Source: Leuconostoc miyukkimchii
GTDB taxonomy: Bacteria > Bacillota > Bacilli > Lactobacillales > Lactobacillaceae
Reading direction: 5' to 3'
DNA: 64,000 nt
Assembly (NCBI RefSeq): GCF_019656055.1
Contig: NZ_BPKY01000002.1
Location: forward strand, 1 to 64,000
Shown here one piece after another: positions 36,696-45,480 of this stretch. The position numbers were made by a program, and so were the translations under genes. Position 1 is the first letter of the stretch, and each line of letters begins with the position of its first letter. The notes beneath the pieces were generated by a model. The model was not told the origin of the DNA. It did no database searches and worked only from the letters and a program-made list of their open reading frames with translations.

Positions 36696-36822
36696 CTATT
36701 GCGTTACATTGTAAGGTATATTATGTAAACTTGTAGTGATATAGTTACTTAAAATTGTCAATACTAAAAAGTTTAAGTAATTACAGCATGGTTAAAATTT
36801 TTTAAATACTAAGATCAACGTT

Positions 36823-37317
36823 TCAATAACTTCTCTGTCTTAAAACTCCTTCGAAAGTAAAGCCACATTTTTCTAAAACTTTTTTTGATTGTTGATTACG
36901 AATATCGCATTTGGCTTCAATACGTCTTACGTCAGTTGAGTGGAAAAGATAGTTAACTATCTTTTCCAATGCTTCGGGAAGATAACCTTTACCCCACCAC
37001 GCTTTGCCAATAACATATCCTATTTCCAACATTTTGATACGGTCGGCCTGCTCAACCACTGTTATCGTGCCAATAAGAGTATTGGAACTTCTTATAACTA
37101 TTCCCCAGTCATAGAAATTGGATAACAAGTATTTATTTTCCCGAATTTTAATGTTATCCTAAACATCTTCTACACGCTTGTGAGGTCCCAAAGTTAAAAA
37201 ATGTGTTGTATCTGAATCAGAAGCCCAATGCTCAAACATTTGAGGCGCATCCTCCACACGGAGTGGTCGCAGGTATAATCTATTAGTTTCAAGATAAGCC
37301 GTTCCTGATATTTTCAT
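36823..37317 (-). pseudogene. RimJ/RimL-type acetyltransferase with nonsense mutation
   Basis: The frame starts at ATG 37317 (MKISGTAYLETNRLYLRPL). It is stopped by TAG at 37159-37161 and continues in the same frame to 36823, through IGYVIGKAWWGKGYLPEALE and SKKVLEKCGFTFEGVLRQR. Reading over the stop gives a complete 164-residue protein of the ribosomal-protein acetyltransferase type. The single amber codon is the only defect. The part after the stop could restart at 37128 but would lack the N-terminal strands. A fragment like its 5' part recurs near 39290-39330. Confidence 0.82.
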
Positions 37318-37339
37318 TGTACATCCTTATTTCTAATCA

Positions 37340-37921
37340 TTAGCTAGGGTCAATTATATTAGCAGTGCCTAATTTAAAAAACTTTACCAATTCAGCAGCC
37401 ATGTATTGTGTAGAATAAACCATATTTTTATTTAACCACCAAGTAATGACTGACACATAAATCGTAGAAATTATTTTAAGTAATAAATCTCTTTCCACTA
37501 CCGTTTTTACAGGAAAAGATTGACTTAACTTATCAAAAAGTGCATCTTCTATTTTCTTTCTTAGCCCTAAGTCTTCTTCATCATTCAGCATAAATTGATA
37601 GAAATGTTGTTCACTTGCTATGACATCAAGTGATAACTCTAAATCATTTGAAAACATTTGATAATCTAATTTGCCATGTGTAATATGAGGCTCAGCTTGT
37701 ATAGTATCAATCACTTTTTTAATTTTTTGATTGACTAAATCATCCAGAAGATCATATTTATCATGATAGTGTAAATAAAAGGTAGATCGGTTAATAACCC
37801 CTATTTTCGCAATTTCATCAATTGTTATATTTTTAAACTTTTTTTCGAGTAACAATTGTGTTAGTGCGTTTCTTATTGTACTCAATGTTTTTATAGTTCT
37901 TAAATCTTTTATTTCCGGCAT
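37340..37921 (-). CDS. TetR/AcrR-family transcriptional regulator
   Basis: The 193-residue protein has the N-terminal TetR helix-turn-helix (ITIDEIAKIGVINRSTFYLH, about 30-49) and a C-terminal TetR_C_8-like region. It is divergent from the hydrolase at 38065. A perfect palindrome between them (37971-37994) is a likely operator. It probably represses the hydrolase and itself. The ribosome site (AGAAAG) is weak. Ligand unknown. Confidence 0.85.
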   Translation of the reverse strand: MPEIKDLRTIKTLSTIRNALTQLLLEKKFKNITIDEIAKIGVINRSTFYLHYHDKYDLLDDLVNQKIKKVIDTIQAEPHITHGKLDYQMFSNDLELSLDVIASEQHFYQFMLNDEEDLGLRKKIEDALFDKLSQSFPVKTVVERDLLLKIISTIYVSVITWWLNKNMVYSTQYMAAELVKFFKLGTANIIDPS

Positions 37922-37970
37922 ATAAATACTTTCTCAAATTTTTAGCATAATTTGCGCAACAATTATACCA

Positions 37971-37994
37971 AAAATGTTGCTTAAACAACATTTT
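37971..37994. promoter_or_regulatory. candidate TetR operator
   Basis: AAAATGTTG (37971-37979) and CAACATTTT (37986-37994) form a perfect inverted repeat with a 6-bp centre. It sits between the divergent TetR and hydrolase genes. Confidence 0.6.
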
Positions 37995-38064
37995 GATTAA
38001 TAATAATCATTGTAGAACAGATATTATTAATTGTATAGTAGATTTGAAAGGCAGGTTAGCATAT

Positions 38065-39180
38065 ATGTTTAAAAACTACGTCGATAACGAACAATTTAAT
38101 TTACAGATCAATCGTTTTATAAATGATGAATTTGCAGACAATCAAATTGTTCAAAAAGATATTGAAGAGATTGTTCCTCAATTAAAGGACGATGAGAGTT
38201 GGTATACAGCTTGGTATACTAAAGCCACTGAACGTGAACATGACGAAGAATGGTCAATAGCTTCTACCTATTATCAAGCCTCTGAATTTTATCTGTCATC
38301 AGATGACCCACGTAATCAGGTTGTCTATGACAAGTATCGTGAAAATTTTTATAAAGGTTATAAAGATTTTGCTTATGAATCGTATGAAGTTCCCTATGAA
38401 AATAGTTTTTTGCCGGTTGTCAAATTAATAACCCCTGGTGCCACTAAAAATCTTTTATTTTTCGCTGGATTTGACTCATACATGGAAGAAATGGTCAAAA
38501 TGGCTAGTTATATGAAAGGCATTAATTACAATATTTATGTTTTTGATGGACCTGGTCAAGGGACCGCTTTGCGTAATGGGCTAAAATTAATCCATAATTG
38601 GGAAAAGCCAATTAGTGTCATACTTGATTATTTTGACATTAAAAGAGCCAGTGCTATTGGCGTTTCCTTAGGTGGTTATCTTGTCATGCGTGCAGCTGCA
38701 TTTGAAAAACGGCTAGATAAAGTGATCGCATTTGATATCTTCTACAGCTTTATGGATGCACTTAGAATCCGATTGCCTTATGATAAAATGACACAGTTAG
38801 AGCAGCTTTTAAAAACTAATAACAAGGATATAGTTAATAATCAGTTTGCAATGATGATGGCGGTAAATCTTGACTTAAATTGGAAAATAAATAAAGGTAT
38901 GGAAAATACAGGAGCTAAAACACCTTTTGACTTGTTAAAATCGTTTGAAAAATATAACGTAAAACCTGTTTTGCCTTTTATTAATCAAGATGTTTTACTT
39001 TTGGCTGGAGAAAATGATCAATATGTACCAAGCACTCGACTGCCAGAAATTGCTGATGGTTTGATTAATGCCGGTACAGTTGAACAAGTATTATTTGATA
39101 AGGCCTCTGGTGGGGATCAACATTGTCAAGCAGGCCGACGAGAACTCGGATTCGAAGAAATCAAAAAGTTTCTTGAGTAG
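38065..39180 (+). CDS. alpha/beta hydrolase
   Basis: The protein has the nucleophile elbow GVSLGGYLV near residue 195, oxyanion-type loop FAGFDSYMEEM near 125 and a late DQYVPSTR plus a final His (GGDQHCQAG). It resembles the FrsA/DUF1100-like esterases by length (371 residues). I start at ATG 38065 (MFKNYVDNEQ), since the upstream extension to 37993 would cover the operator. It probably is induced through the divergent TetR protein. Substrate unknown. Confidence 0.82.
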   Translation: MFKNYVDNEQFNLQINRFINDEFADNQIVQKDIEEIVPQLKDDESWYTAWYTKATEREHDEEWSIASTYYQASEFYLSSDDPRNQVVYDKYRENFYKGYKDFAYESYEVPYENSFLPVVKLITPGATKNLLFFAGFDSYMEEMVKMASYMKGINYNIYVFDGPGQGTALRNGLKLIHNWEKPISVILDYFDIKRASAIGVSLGGYLVMRAAAFEKRLDKVIAFDIFYSFMDALRIRLPYDKMTQLEQLLKTNNKDIVNNQFAMMMAVNLDLNWKINKGMENTGAKTPFDLLKSFEKYNVKPVLPFINQDVLLLAGENDQYVPSTRLPEIADGLINAGTVEQVLFDKASGGDQHCQAGRRELGFEEIKKFLE

Positions 39181-39243
39181 TTCATCATAAGGCTTTAATT
39201 AATTGATTATATTTTTTCATTAACAGTATATTTTTTTCATACT

Positions 39244-39276
39244 AACACGTGTACTATTGGAGTACACGTGTTTTAA
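39244..39276 (+). terminator. terminator after the hydrolase gene
   Basis: AACACGTGTAC-TATTGGA-GTACACGTGTT is followed by TTAATTT. The stretch from 39280 to 39633 holds only a fragment similar to the GNAT pseudogene (about 39290-39330) and otherwise nothing. Confidence 0.75.
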
Positions 39277-39633
39277 TTTAATATTTTGCATTTGAATCAG
39301 AAGCCTAATGCTCAAACATACCGGCATTACGCATGATTTTTGAAAAAAGTAACTGGTTGATGCTTCTATCATCGAAGTTGCGAATACCGTTTTCTAGCCA
39401 AACATGTACGTAATAATCATTGCTTATTTGGTATCGGTTATACTCTTGGAAAGATTAGCCCTCGCATAAGTACCTATGTTATGACTATACTTTCCATGCT
39501 ATTAACGATTTATCTACTTTTTATACAAAGCACTGTAAATTAATATAATGACATTGTTTAATATTGTTAGCCTAGAAAAAAAACATGTCACTCATAGACA
39601 CATAATTATTTACACTTTAAAATTTCACAAAAA

Positions 39634-39921
39634 TCAACTCAAATCTTTGGCTTTCATTTTTTCTAATTCCTTTTGAGTTTTCTTTTTCCTACTTTCAATA
39701 CTCTCTATCCAAATAGCATTTATTAGTATTTCGCCCACTAATAAAACAACTAATAACTCAACAAAATGATTTCCAGATCTTACGTACATTAGATAAACTA
39801 TAAAAATTAAATACCCAATCCCCGGTAAGGCGCCAACCCAAGTAGGAAACACATGATCAATAAGGTATAAAACACCCAATACTATAAACCCTGAAGCATG
39901 TCCTGTTAATAGTTCACTCAT
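39634..39921 (-). CDS. small membrane protein paired with DUF2089 regulator
   Basis: The 95-residue protein has two or three hydrophobic segments (about 7-25, 28-43, 50-68) and a charged C-terminus. Start is ATG 39921, with AGGAGG 6 nt before it inside the end of the previous gene; the two overlap by 8 nt (ATGAGTGA). I do not recognise a named family. Coupling implies function with the regulator. Confidence 0.7.
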   Translation of the reverse strand: MSELLTGHASGFIVLGVLYLIDHVFPTWVGALPGIGYLIFIVYLMYVRSGNHFVELLVVLLVGEILINAIWIESIESRKKKTQKELEKMKAKDLS

Positions 39922-40192
39922 TCTTTTCCTCCTGATAATCTGCAAGAATTTTCTTCGCCAAACTTAGTGGTAATTCATCATTAATTACCATTTTCATTAT
40001 TTTAGTTTCAAACGAACTCTTACCCTGCTGCTCAATTAAATCTATCTGTTGAATAATTTTATCCAACCGAACACGCACAGTTGGATAACTTACATGATAG
40101 ATTTTTGCTAGTTCTTTTAGAGATCCAGAAGCTTTGACTAGTCGTTTGACAAATTCTTGATCTTCTCGTGCTAATTTTAAAAACCAATCCAT
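39914..40192 (-). CDS. DUF2089-like small DNA-binding protein
   Basis: The 92-residue protein has a sigma-70-region-4-like helix-turn-helix (GSLKELAKIYHVSYPTVRVR, about 24-43), as in DUF2089 proteins. AGGAG lies upstream. It is translated with a small membrane protein and likely regulates that pair. No operator could be fixed. Confidence 0.75.
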   Translation of the reverse strand: MDWFLKLAREDQEFVKRLVKASGSLKELAKIYHVSYPTVRVRLDKIIQQIDLIEQQGKSSFETKIMKMVINDELPLSLAKKILADYQEEKNE

Positions 40193-40326
40193 AAACGCTC
40201 CTTTAATAAATATTATTTATTTTATATTAACATTATTTAATTTTATATGCAAATAAGTTAAATATAGTTTCATATTTATTTGTTGGAATAGGTTTTATAA
40301 ACTCCTTTTTTAATTCAAAATAAAAA

Positions 40327-40370
40327 GCACAAGTCATATTATAGAAATATTTCTATAATATGACTTGTGC
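40327..40370. terminator. 44-bp perfect palindrome, terminator after fabI
   Basis: The arms (GCACAAGTCATATTATAGAA and two more bases) are 22 bp each with no unpaired centre. A TTTTTATTTT tail follows on minus. It lies 22 nt past the fabI stop. Confidence 0.8.
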
Positions 40371-40392
40371 CTACTTAGAGTTCTAAAACGTT

Positions 40393-41148
40393 CTAGATAA
40401 GGTGGGTTCCCTTATCAACGTAGATTGTGTCACCAACTATTCCACTAGCAATTGGGCTTAACAGGAATGCTGCCGTATTTCCAACTTCTTCAATAGTAAC
40501 ACCAACACCATCAACGGTACGTTCATCTGACATTTTAATTAAATCACCATGATTTTTAACACCAGTAACGGCTAATGTTTTAACTGCACCAGCAGAGATA
40601 GCATTAACGCGAATGTTTTTGTCAGCTAAATCACGGGCTAAGTAGCGAACAGCTGATTCAAGGCCTGCCTTAGCAATTCCCATAACATTATAGTTAGGAA
40701 TAGCTCTTTCAGAACCCATGTAAGTGAGTGTTACGATTGAACCATTTTCATTCATGATTTCACGACCATACTTGGCAGCTGCAATTAATGAATATACACT
40801 GATATTTTGAGCCAGTGAAAAACTAGCAAGTGTGCCATCAGTAACTTTATTATCTAAATCACTCTTTTCAGCATAGGCAATGGCATGGACAATACCATCA
40901 ACTTTGCCAACTGTTTGAGCAATATTTGCAAAAGCAGTTTCTATATTTTCTGGGTTAGAAACGTCGCATTCAACTTTCAAAACTGAATCGTCAACAAATC
41001 GATCTAAACTACGTTTCATGCGATCATTTTGATAAGTTAAGATAACTTGGCCACCTTGATTGATAATTGCTTGCATACAACCAAAAGCTAGACTACTTTT
41101 ATTTGCAACGCCCATAATGATAATTTTTTTATTATCTAAAAACCCCAT
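40393..41148 (-). CDS. fabI: enoyl-ACP reductase FabI
   Basis: The 251-residue protein is a short-chain reductase of FabI type. It has the cofactor loop GVANKSSLAFG (about 13-23), active-site order in YMGSERAIPNYNVMGIAKAG (Tyr-x6-Lys near 155) and the end GDTIYVDKGTHL. It reduces enoyl-ACP in the last step of fatty acid elongation. AGAGG lies upstream. It stands alone, apart from any fab cluster, so it may be an additional isozyme. Confidence 0.93.
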   Translation of the reverse strand: MGFLDNKKIIIMGVANKSSLAFGCMQAIINQGGQVILTYQNDRMKRSLDRFVDDSVLKVECDVSNPENIETAFANIAQTVGKVDGIVHAIAYAEKSDLDNKVTDGTLASFSLAQNISVYSLIAAAKYGREIMNENGSIVTLTYMGSERAIPNYNVMGIAKAGLESAVRYLARDLADKNIRVNAISAGAVKTLAVTGVKNHGDLIKMSDERTVDGVGVTIEEVGNTAAFLLSPIASGIVGDTIYVDKGTHLI

Positions 41149-41255
41149 GTCAAAAACACCTCTTAAATTTATAATTATATTATGTAAAGTATGCCCTAAT
41201 TTAATAAAGTTGTCAACGGCGTAAACTAAAATTCAAAAGTAAACTTTTAATGTTG

Positions 41256-42014
41256 TTATATAAATAATCCGCCAGATGCCTCTATTCTTTGACCAGTTAC
41301 CCAAGAAAAGTTATCCTCAAGTACACTATCAATCACAGTTGCAATGTCTTTTGGCTCGCCCAAACGTCCCAATAGTGTTTGCTGAGATATAAATTCATCA
41401 AAATTTTTATCAATTTGATTACTACCACCAAATTCTGTACGAACAATACCTGGTGCAATAGCATTAACTCGAATTTTTTTGGCACTGAATTCTTGTGCCA
41501 TATATCGCGTTAAAATTTCTAGCGCACCTTTAACAGATGCATAGACACCCATTCCTGGGGTTGTAAAACGCGTTAGTCCAGAAGAAATATTAATTATTGC
41601 ACCACCAACATTTATGAGTGGCAACATACTCTGTGTGAAGAAAAGAGGCCCCTTTAAATGTACGCTCACTAGTTTATCGAATTGGTCTTCGTTTATGTCA
41701 GATAATGAAGCTGACAAACCAATGCCAGCGTTATTAACGATATAGTCAATTTTTGTTTTGCCCCATTCTTCTTGAAGGATAGTGCTTAGTTTTTCAACAA
41801 AATTAGGAAATGTTTTTAAGTCACTGACATTTAGTTGTATTGAAACAGCATGACCACCGCTCTTTTTAATAAGCGACAATACGTTGTCTGCAGCTTCTTT
41901 GTTTTCATTGTAAGTTATAACGACCAATTTATTTTTTGATAATGTGAGCGCAGTTTCACGGCCAATTCCTCGACTACCGCCTGTTATTAGGACTACTTTT
42001 TCTTTTAATGCCAT
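41256..42014 (-). CDS. short-chain dehydrogenase/reductase (FabG-like)
   Basis: The 252-residue SDR has the Rossmann motif TGGSRGIGRE (11-20), NNAG near 93, Ser-Tyr-Lys catalytic set (ISSGLTRF ... YASVKGALE) and the end VTGQRIEASGGLF. It resembles 3-oxoacyl-ACP reductase, but many SDRs of this type act on sugars or alcohols. AAGGAG precedes the ATG. It is on the same strand as fabI, 107 nt upstream, so the two may be co-transcribed. Confidence 0.85.
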   Translation of the reverse strand: MALKEKVVLITGGSRGIGRETALTLSKNKLVVITYNENKEAADNVLSLIKKSGGHAVSIQLNVSDLKTFPNFVEKLSTILQEEWGKTKIDYIVNNAGIGLSASLSDINEDQFDKLVSVHLKGPLFFTQSMLPLINVGGAIINISSGLTRFTTPGMGVYASVKGALEILTRYMAQEFSAKKIRVNAIAPGIVRTEFGGSNQIDKNFDEFISQQTLLGRLGEPKDIATVIDSVLEDNFSWVTGQRIEASGGLFI

Positions 42015-42424
42015 AATTAACTCACTCCTTATTATTCATTTTACACAAAGTATAGCACACTTTATGATAGTAAATCGTAGGGAAAAATATATAATTTTAA
42101 CCAGGCCATTTTTACAAAAAAAGACCGTTCATTTATTGTGCCGTAGGTTGGTAATGCGCATTGTTTTAGAAATTAACTTCGTAACTTCGTTAACATCAGA
42201 ATTTGAAAATCGTGTTATTTAATACATATAGAAACTCCAAATATTAGGTTTTTAAATACTTAATCGTTTTAATTCTAGTAACGATGTAACCAAAACTAAA
42301 AAAACATTGCTATGATTCGGCAACAGATTTTTAAAATACATTTGGTATTCCAGTCTATATTTTACTACGACTTTTTTGCACTAATACAATATCCCTAAAA
42401 ATTAATTATAATTGAAGCTTTTAA
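42015..42424. other. intergenic, no recognisable gene
   Basis: This contains the SDR promoter area and AT-rich sequence. A short plus-strand stretch near 42340-42370 (GGTATTCCAGTC) recalls the IS30 fragment at 36350, but it is too short to call. Confidence 0.3.
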
Positions 42425-42826
42425 TTATGGATTATTGCGTATTACTTTATTTAATAGTGCCTTTGGCACATTATTCTTATTTATAGTTGTTGGTCCATAT
42501 ACAACCCTTGTGTTAGAAATTTCAGCTTCTAGAAACTCATTATCTTTAAAAGGTTTGATATTTTCCCCTGATAGTTCAAAAGAAATCTTCTTAACTGTAC
42601 CATTAGTTGTCACGAAATTAAAATGATAATTATAGCTGTACGATCCTTTGATAGTGTTGCCAGCATCATCTTTCGTAATTTCTCTCTTTGCTACTACTGC
42701 TGGTGCCTTAGTGTATGCTTTTGATGATACATAAGTGTTATCATAATATTTTTTTGTCTGAATTATTATACCTAAGACTAAGAATATGGTTAAAACTCCT
42801 GCAATTGTTAAAGTGATTTTTTTCAT
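42425..42826 (-). CDS. YxeA/DUF1093-like exported protein
   Basis: The 133-residue protein has an N-terminal hydrophobic signal-anchor (about 5-23) and a small beta-rich domain, with YSYNYHFNFVTTNGTVKKISFE typical of DUF1093 (YxeA) proteins. These are small secreted proteins of unknown role in Firmicutes. AGAGG lies before the ATG. The gene follows the DUF218 protein by 26 nt on the same strand, so likely one transcript. Confidence 0.65.
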   Translation of the reverse strand: MKKITLTIAGVLTIFLVLGIIIQTKKYYDNTYVSSKAYTKAPAVVAKREITKDDAGNTIKGSYSYNYHFNFVTTNGTVKKISFELSGENIKPFKDNEFLEAEISNTRVVYGPTTINKNNVPKALLNKVIRNNP

Positions 42827-42852
42827 TTTTTCCTCTTGACAGACCTTAACGC

Positions 42853-43914
42853 CTAATAAAAAAATATTATTCCGTTAACAAGTACAATCATAAACATAGC
42901 CAAAATATGAAACTTTTTATGATTTGACAGAATTGCTATATACTCACGAATTAGTGCATTAGGTAAGAAGTATTTACTAGTTTTAGAGCCAATACCCTCG
43001 ATATTTAAACCAACTAGGTGCGCAAAACCAGCGGCTCGAAAGACGTGATAATCATTTGTAGCGAAAATGCCACTATTGGGATCAAAACCATTATCCAGTA
43101 TGACTTGCTTTGAAAATAGCATGTTTTGATAAGTATTCTTGGATTGACTTTCAATCAAGATATCTTTTTCTGGTACACCGTGTTCAATGGCATATGCTTT
43201 CATAGCAATTGCCTCAGGAAGTTTTTCATCACCACCTTGACCTCCAGACATGATTAATGTCATAGGAACACGAGACTTTAGAAATTGTTTCTTTTTAAAA
43301 TTGGCTGCAACAAGTATTCTTGAGCCTAATAATGGTGAAACATTTTCCCCATTTATAAGTCCAGAACCTAATACAATGGCGTACTCTTTATTATATTTAG
43401 GCTTGACAATTTTTGTTATCAAATAAGAAGCTAGAAATGTTAATACCCAAAAAATTAAATAGTTTTGAAAACTGTAAGAAATATTTTCAATCAATGTCAC
43501 CATTTTGTTATTGGGAATATATCGATTCAAAAGGTTAAACATCACAGGAACGGTAATAAGTAGTACGCCAATCAATAAAGTCAACATGTTTCCTAAAGAA
43601 TGACTTTCACGACGCCAAACAATCATACCATTCCAAATAAAAAGAAATGCGCTTAAAATTGTGAGAATAATGATTGGTATTAAAAGTATCGTTACAATTG
43701 CTAAATAAATATAAGTTAAAAGTTGATTATTTAGTTGTACAATAATAATAGATAGTGTCAAAAGATAACTCATAGCAGTTGCAATTGCGGACACACCACA
43801 TAATAATCGATAACGATTTTTTCTAATCAGAATCGCTGTGCCTACTGTCATCAAAATTGAGATGATAATAAAAATTATAGAATAGCTATAATAGAAATTA
43901 AATAAATTTACCAT
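42853..43914 (-). CDS. DUF218 (YdcF/SanA-like) membrane protein
   Basis: The 353-residue protein has about six membrane segments in residues 8-175. A C-terminal DUF218 domain has AIVLGSGLINGENVSPLLGSR (about 180-200), LIMSGGQGGDEKLPEA and ESQSKNTYQNMLFSK. The family acts in envelope processes; the enzymatic role is unsettled. AAGGGGG lies upstream of the ATG. Confidence 0.85.
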   Translation of the reverse strand: MVNLFNFYYSYSIIFIIISILMTVGTAILIRKNRYRLLCGVSAIATAMSYLLTLSIIIVQLNNQLLTYIYLAIVTILLIPIIILTILSAFLFIWNGMIVWRRESHSLGNMLTLLIGVLLITVPVMFNLLNRYIPNNKMVTLIENISYSFQNYLIFWVLTFLASYLITKIVKPKYNKEYAIVLGSGLINGENVSPLLGSRILVAANFKKKQFLKSRVPMTLIMSGGQGGDEKLPEAIAMKAYAIEHGVPEKDILIESQSKNTYQNMLFSKQVILDNGFDPNSGIFATNDYHVFRAAGFAHLVGLNIEGIGSKTSKYFLPNALIREYIAILSNHKKFHILAMFMIVLVNGIIFFY

Positions 43915-44065
43915 GATTTTGAGTTCCCCCTTACTTCGATCAATTGTAACATGAAAGTGAGTAAGAGGAAAAATAATAGGTGCCTTAATTATTATCTAAC
44001 ATATCAGTTCGAAAAAATGTTCAATCCTAATAAATTATGATCTGTAATGAGGAGCTTTCATACTA

Positions 44066-44587
44066 ATGACAAACAAATACACAACGGTATTTATTGATCG
44101 CGATGGAACTATTGGTGGTAACGGTCATTTTCAATCACTGCAAGATTTCAAATTATTTCCCTATTCTCTAAAGGCTATAACGGCACTAAAAAACCATGGT
44201 ATGCAAGTGTTTGGGTTATCCAATCAAACATATATTGAAAATGGAGAAATGAACTACCACGATTTTTTCAATTCACTCATCTCAATAGGATTTGATGATG
44301 CTTTTATTTGCCCTCACTCTGAAAGTACAAATTGTAGATGCCGAAAACCTAAAAACGGATTAATTGAACAAGCCCATGCTAAATACGATTTCGCCAACGA
44401 ACGATCTATCATCATTGGTGATCGTTACTCATCTGACATACAGCTCGCTCAGAATTGTCATATGTTGGGAATACATGTCTCTACGGGCAAGCATGAGTTA
44501 ACATACCCCCTACAAAGCAAGGATACTACTGGCAAAATTATTAACGTGAACAATTTAAAAGAAGCGGTTGAGTACATAATTAACTGA
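44066..44587 (+). CDS. HAD-family phosphatase (histidinol/heptose-bisphosphatase type)
   Basis: The 173-residue protein has HAD motif I FIDRDGTIGG (about 9-18), the zinc-type loop NCRCRKPKNG near 91 and motif IV IIIGDRYSSDIQLA. This is the HisB-N/GmhB subclass acting on small phosphate esters. GAGGAG is upstream. Its 3' part is partly duplicated beyond the next two genes (45370-45455). Confidence 0.85.
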   Translation: MTNKYTTVFIDRDGTIGGNGHFQSLQDFKLFPYSLKAITALKNHGMQVFGLSNQTYIENGEMNYHDFFNSLISIGFDDAFICPHSESTNCRCRKPKNGLIEQAHAKYDFANERSIIIGDRYSSDIQLAQNCHMLGIHVSTGKHELTYPLQSKDTTGKIINVNNLKEAVEYIIN

Positions 44588-44662
44588 TTATCATCCCCTA
44601 AAGTATTATCATGAAAACTTTCAAGTGTAACAGCCATTGTTTTCTTCCTTGGATTTTTGTAT

Positions 44663-44710
44663 TTGTTTTTGAATACGCCACGTGATATAATGTATTTAAT
44701 AATAAATACA
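44663..44710 (+). promoter_or_regulatory. promoter and operator of the toxin-antitoxin operon
   Basis: TTGTTT (44663-44668), 17-bp spacer, TATAAT (44686-44691). A perfect palindrome TGTATTTA-ATAA-TAAATACA (44691-44710) overlaps the end of the -10 box. This is a good site for autoregulation by the RHH antitoxin. Confidence 0.7.
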
Positions 44711-44723
44711 CGAGGAAATCATA

Positions 44724-44936
44724 ATGGCAAAAGCAACTAGTATTCGTTTTGATGATAATTTATATGAAATGATTTTAGCATACAGTCAAATGAATAACCA
44801 ATCCATCTCCAGTTTTGTTAGCGAAGCAGTGGCAACCTACGTAGCAGATAAAGGTGTCCAAACTGACGCTAAGTCTGCAATTGATGATTATGTCGATCGT
44901 TTCTCGCCACTACTTGAAAAGCTCAAGGATCGATAA
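44724..44936 (+). CDS. ribbon-helix-helix antitoxin
   Basis: The 70-residue protein has an RHH fold (TSIRFDDNLYEMILAYSQMN, residues 5-24, then NQSISSFVSEAVATYV) and a C-terminal tail that should bind the toxin. CGAGG lies before the ATG. It is followed after 3 nt by a Doc-like toxin. It probably represses its own promoter through the palindrome at 44691-44710. Confidence 0.82.
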   Translation: MAKATSIRFDDNLYEMILAYSQMNNQSISSFVSEAVATYVADKGVQTDAKSAIDDYVDRFSPLLEKLKDR

Positions 44937-44939
44937 CGT

Positions 44940-45344
44940 ATGCACTATCTCACAAAATCCGACTTTATTTACCTCAATGAACGCGTTGTCAAAAAGGTTG
45001 GTGGCAGTAATTTTGGCGTGATTTCTGACGCCTCACTAGAAGCTATTATAGAACAACCCAAGCAAGTTGTTTTCGGTCGTGAACTATACCCTTCCATCTG
45101 GTTAAAGGCGGCGTATATTCTCCAAAAGACAGCCAAGAAGCATGCTTTTTCTGATGGCAATAAGCGCACGGCAATCATAGCAAGTTTAGTTTTTTTAAAC
45201 ATCAACGGTTACCAACCAATTGATGATGAGCTAATTAATAATGCGGAAGAATTTGTCTTGGCAATAACCAACTCACCCGATACTGAAGCTATCATGCTAA
45301 AAATTGCCGAATGGTTGAAACGCACACATCAAGAGTCTGAGTAA
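44940..45344 (+). CDS. doc: Fic/Doc-family toxin
   Basis: The 134-residue protein has the Fic core HAFSDGNKRTAIIAS near residue 66 (H-x-F-x-D-G-N-K-R). Doc of phage P1 has the same core and length, and phosphorylates EF-Tu to stop translation. The gene lies 3 nt from its antitoxin. A terminator (GTCTGA-GTAA-TCAGGC then T run, 45336-45357) overlaps the stop codon. The pairing of an RHH antitoxin with Doc (P1 uses Phd) is seen in other bacteria. Confidence 0.87.
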   Translation: MHYLTKSDFIYLNERVVKKVGGSNFGVISDASLEAIIEQPKQVVFGRELYPSIWLKAAYILQKTAKKHAFSDGNKRTAIIASLVFLNINGYQPIDDELINNAEEFVLAITNSPDTEAIMLKIAEWLKRTHQESE

Positions 45345-45369
45345 TCAGGCTTTTTTTAATTACTGCAAC

Positions 45370-45455
45370 GCTCGCTCAGAATTGTCAAATGCTGTAAATA
45401 CATGTTTCTACAGGCAAACAGGAGTTAATATCATCCCCTATATCACTATCATGAG
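45370..45455 (+). repeat. partial duplication of the HAD gene 3' end
   Basis: CGCTCAGAATTGTCA and ATACATGT-TCTAC-GGCAA followed by ATCATCCCCTA match 44449-44610 with about 100 bases deleted. The two copies flank the toxin-antitoxin operon as imperfect direct repeats. Confidence 0.7.
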
Positions 45456-45480
45456 CCTGTACTTTGATATTAAAAATGGC

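Noticed and set aside
39290-39420. Separate acetyltransferase pseudogene
   Set aside because: Only about 30 bases match the gene at 36823-37317; the rest gives no family. Mentioned only as a fragment.
42330-42375. IS30-like fragment
   Set aside because: Only about a dozen matching bases to the remnant at 36350; too short to support.
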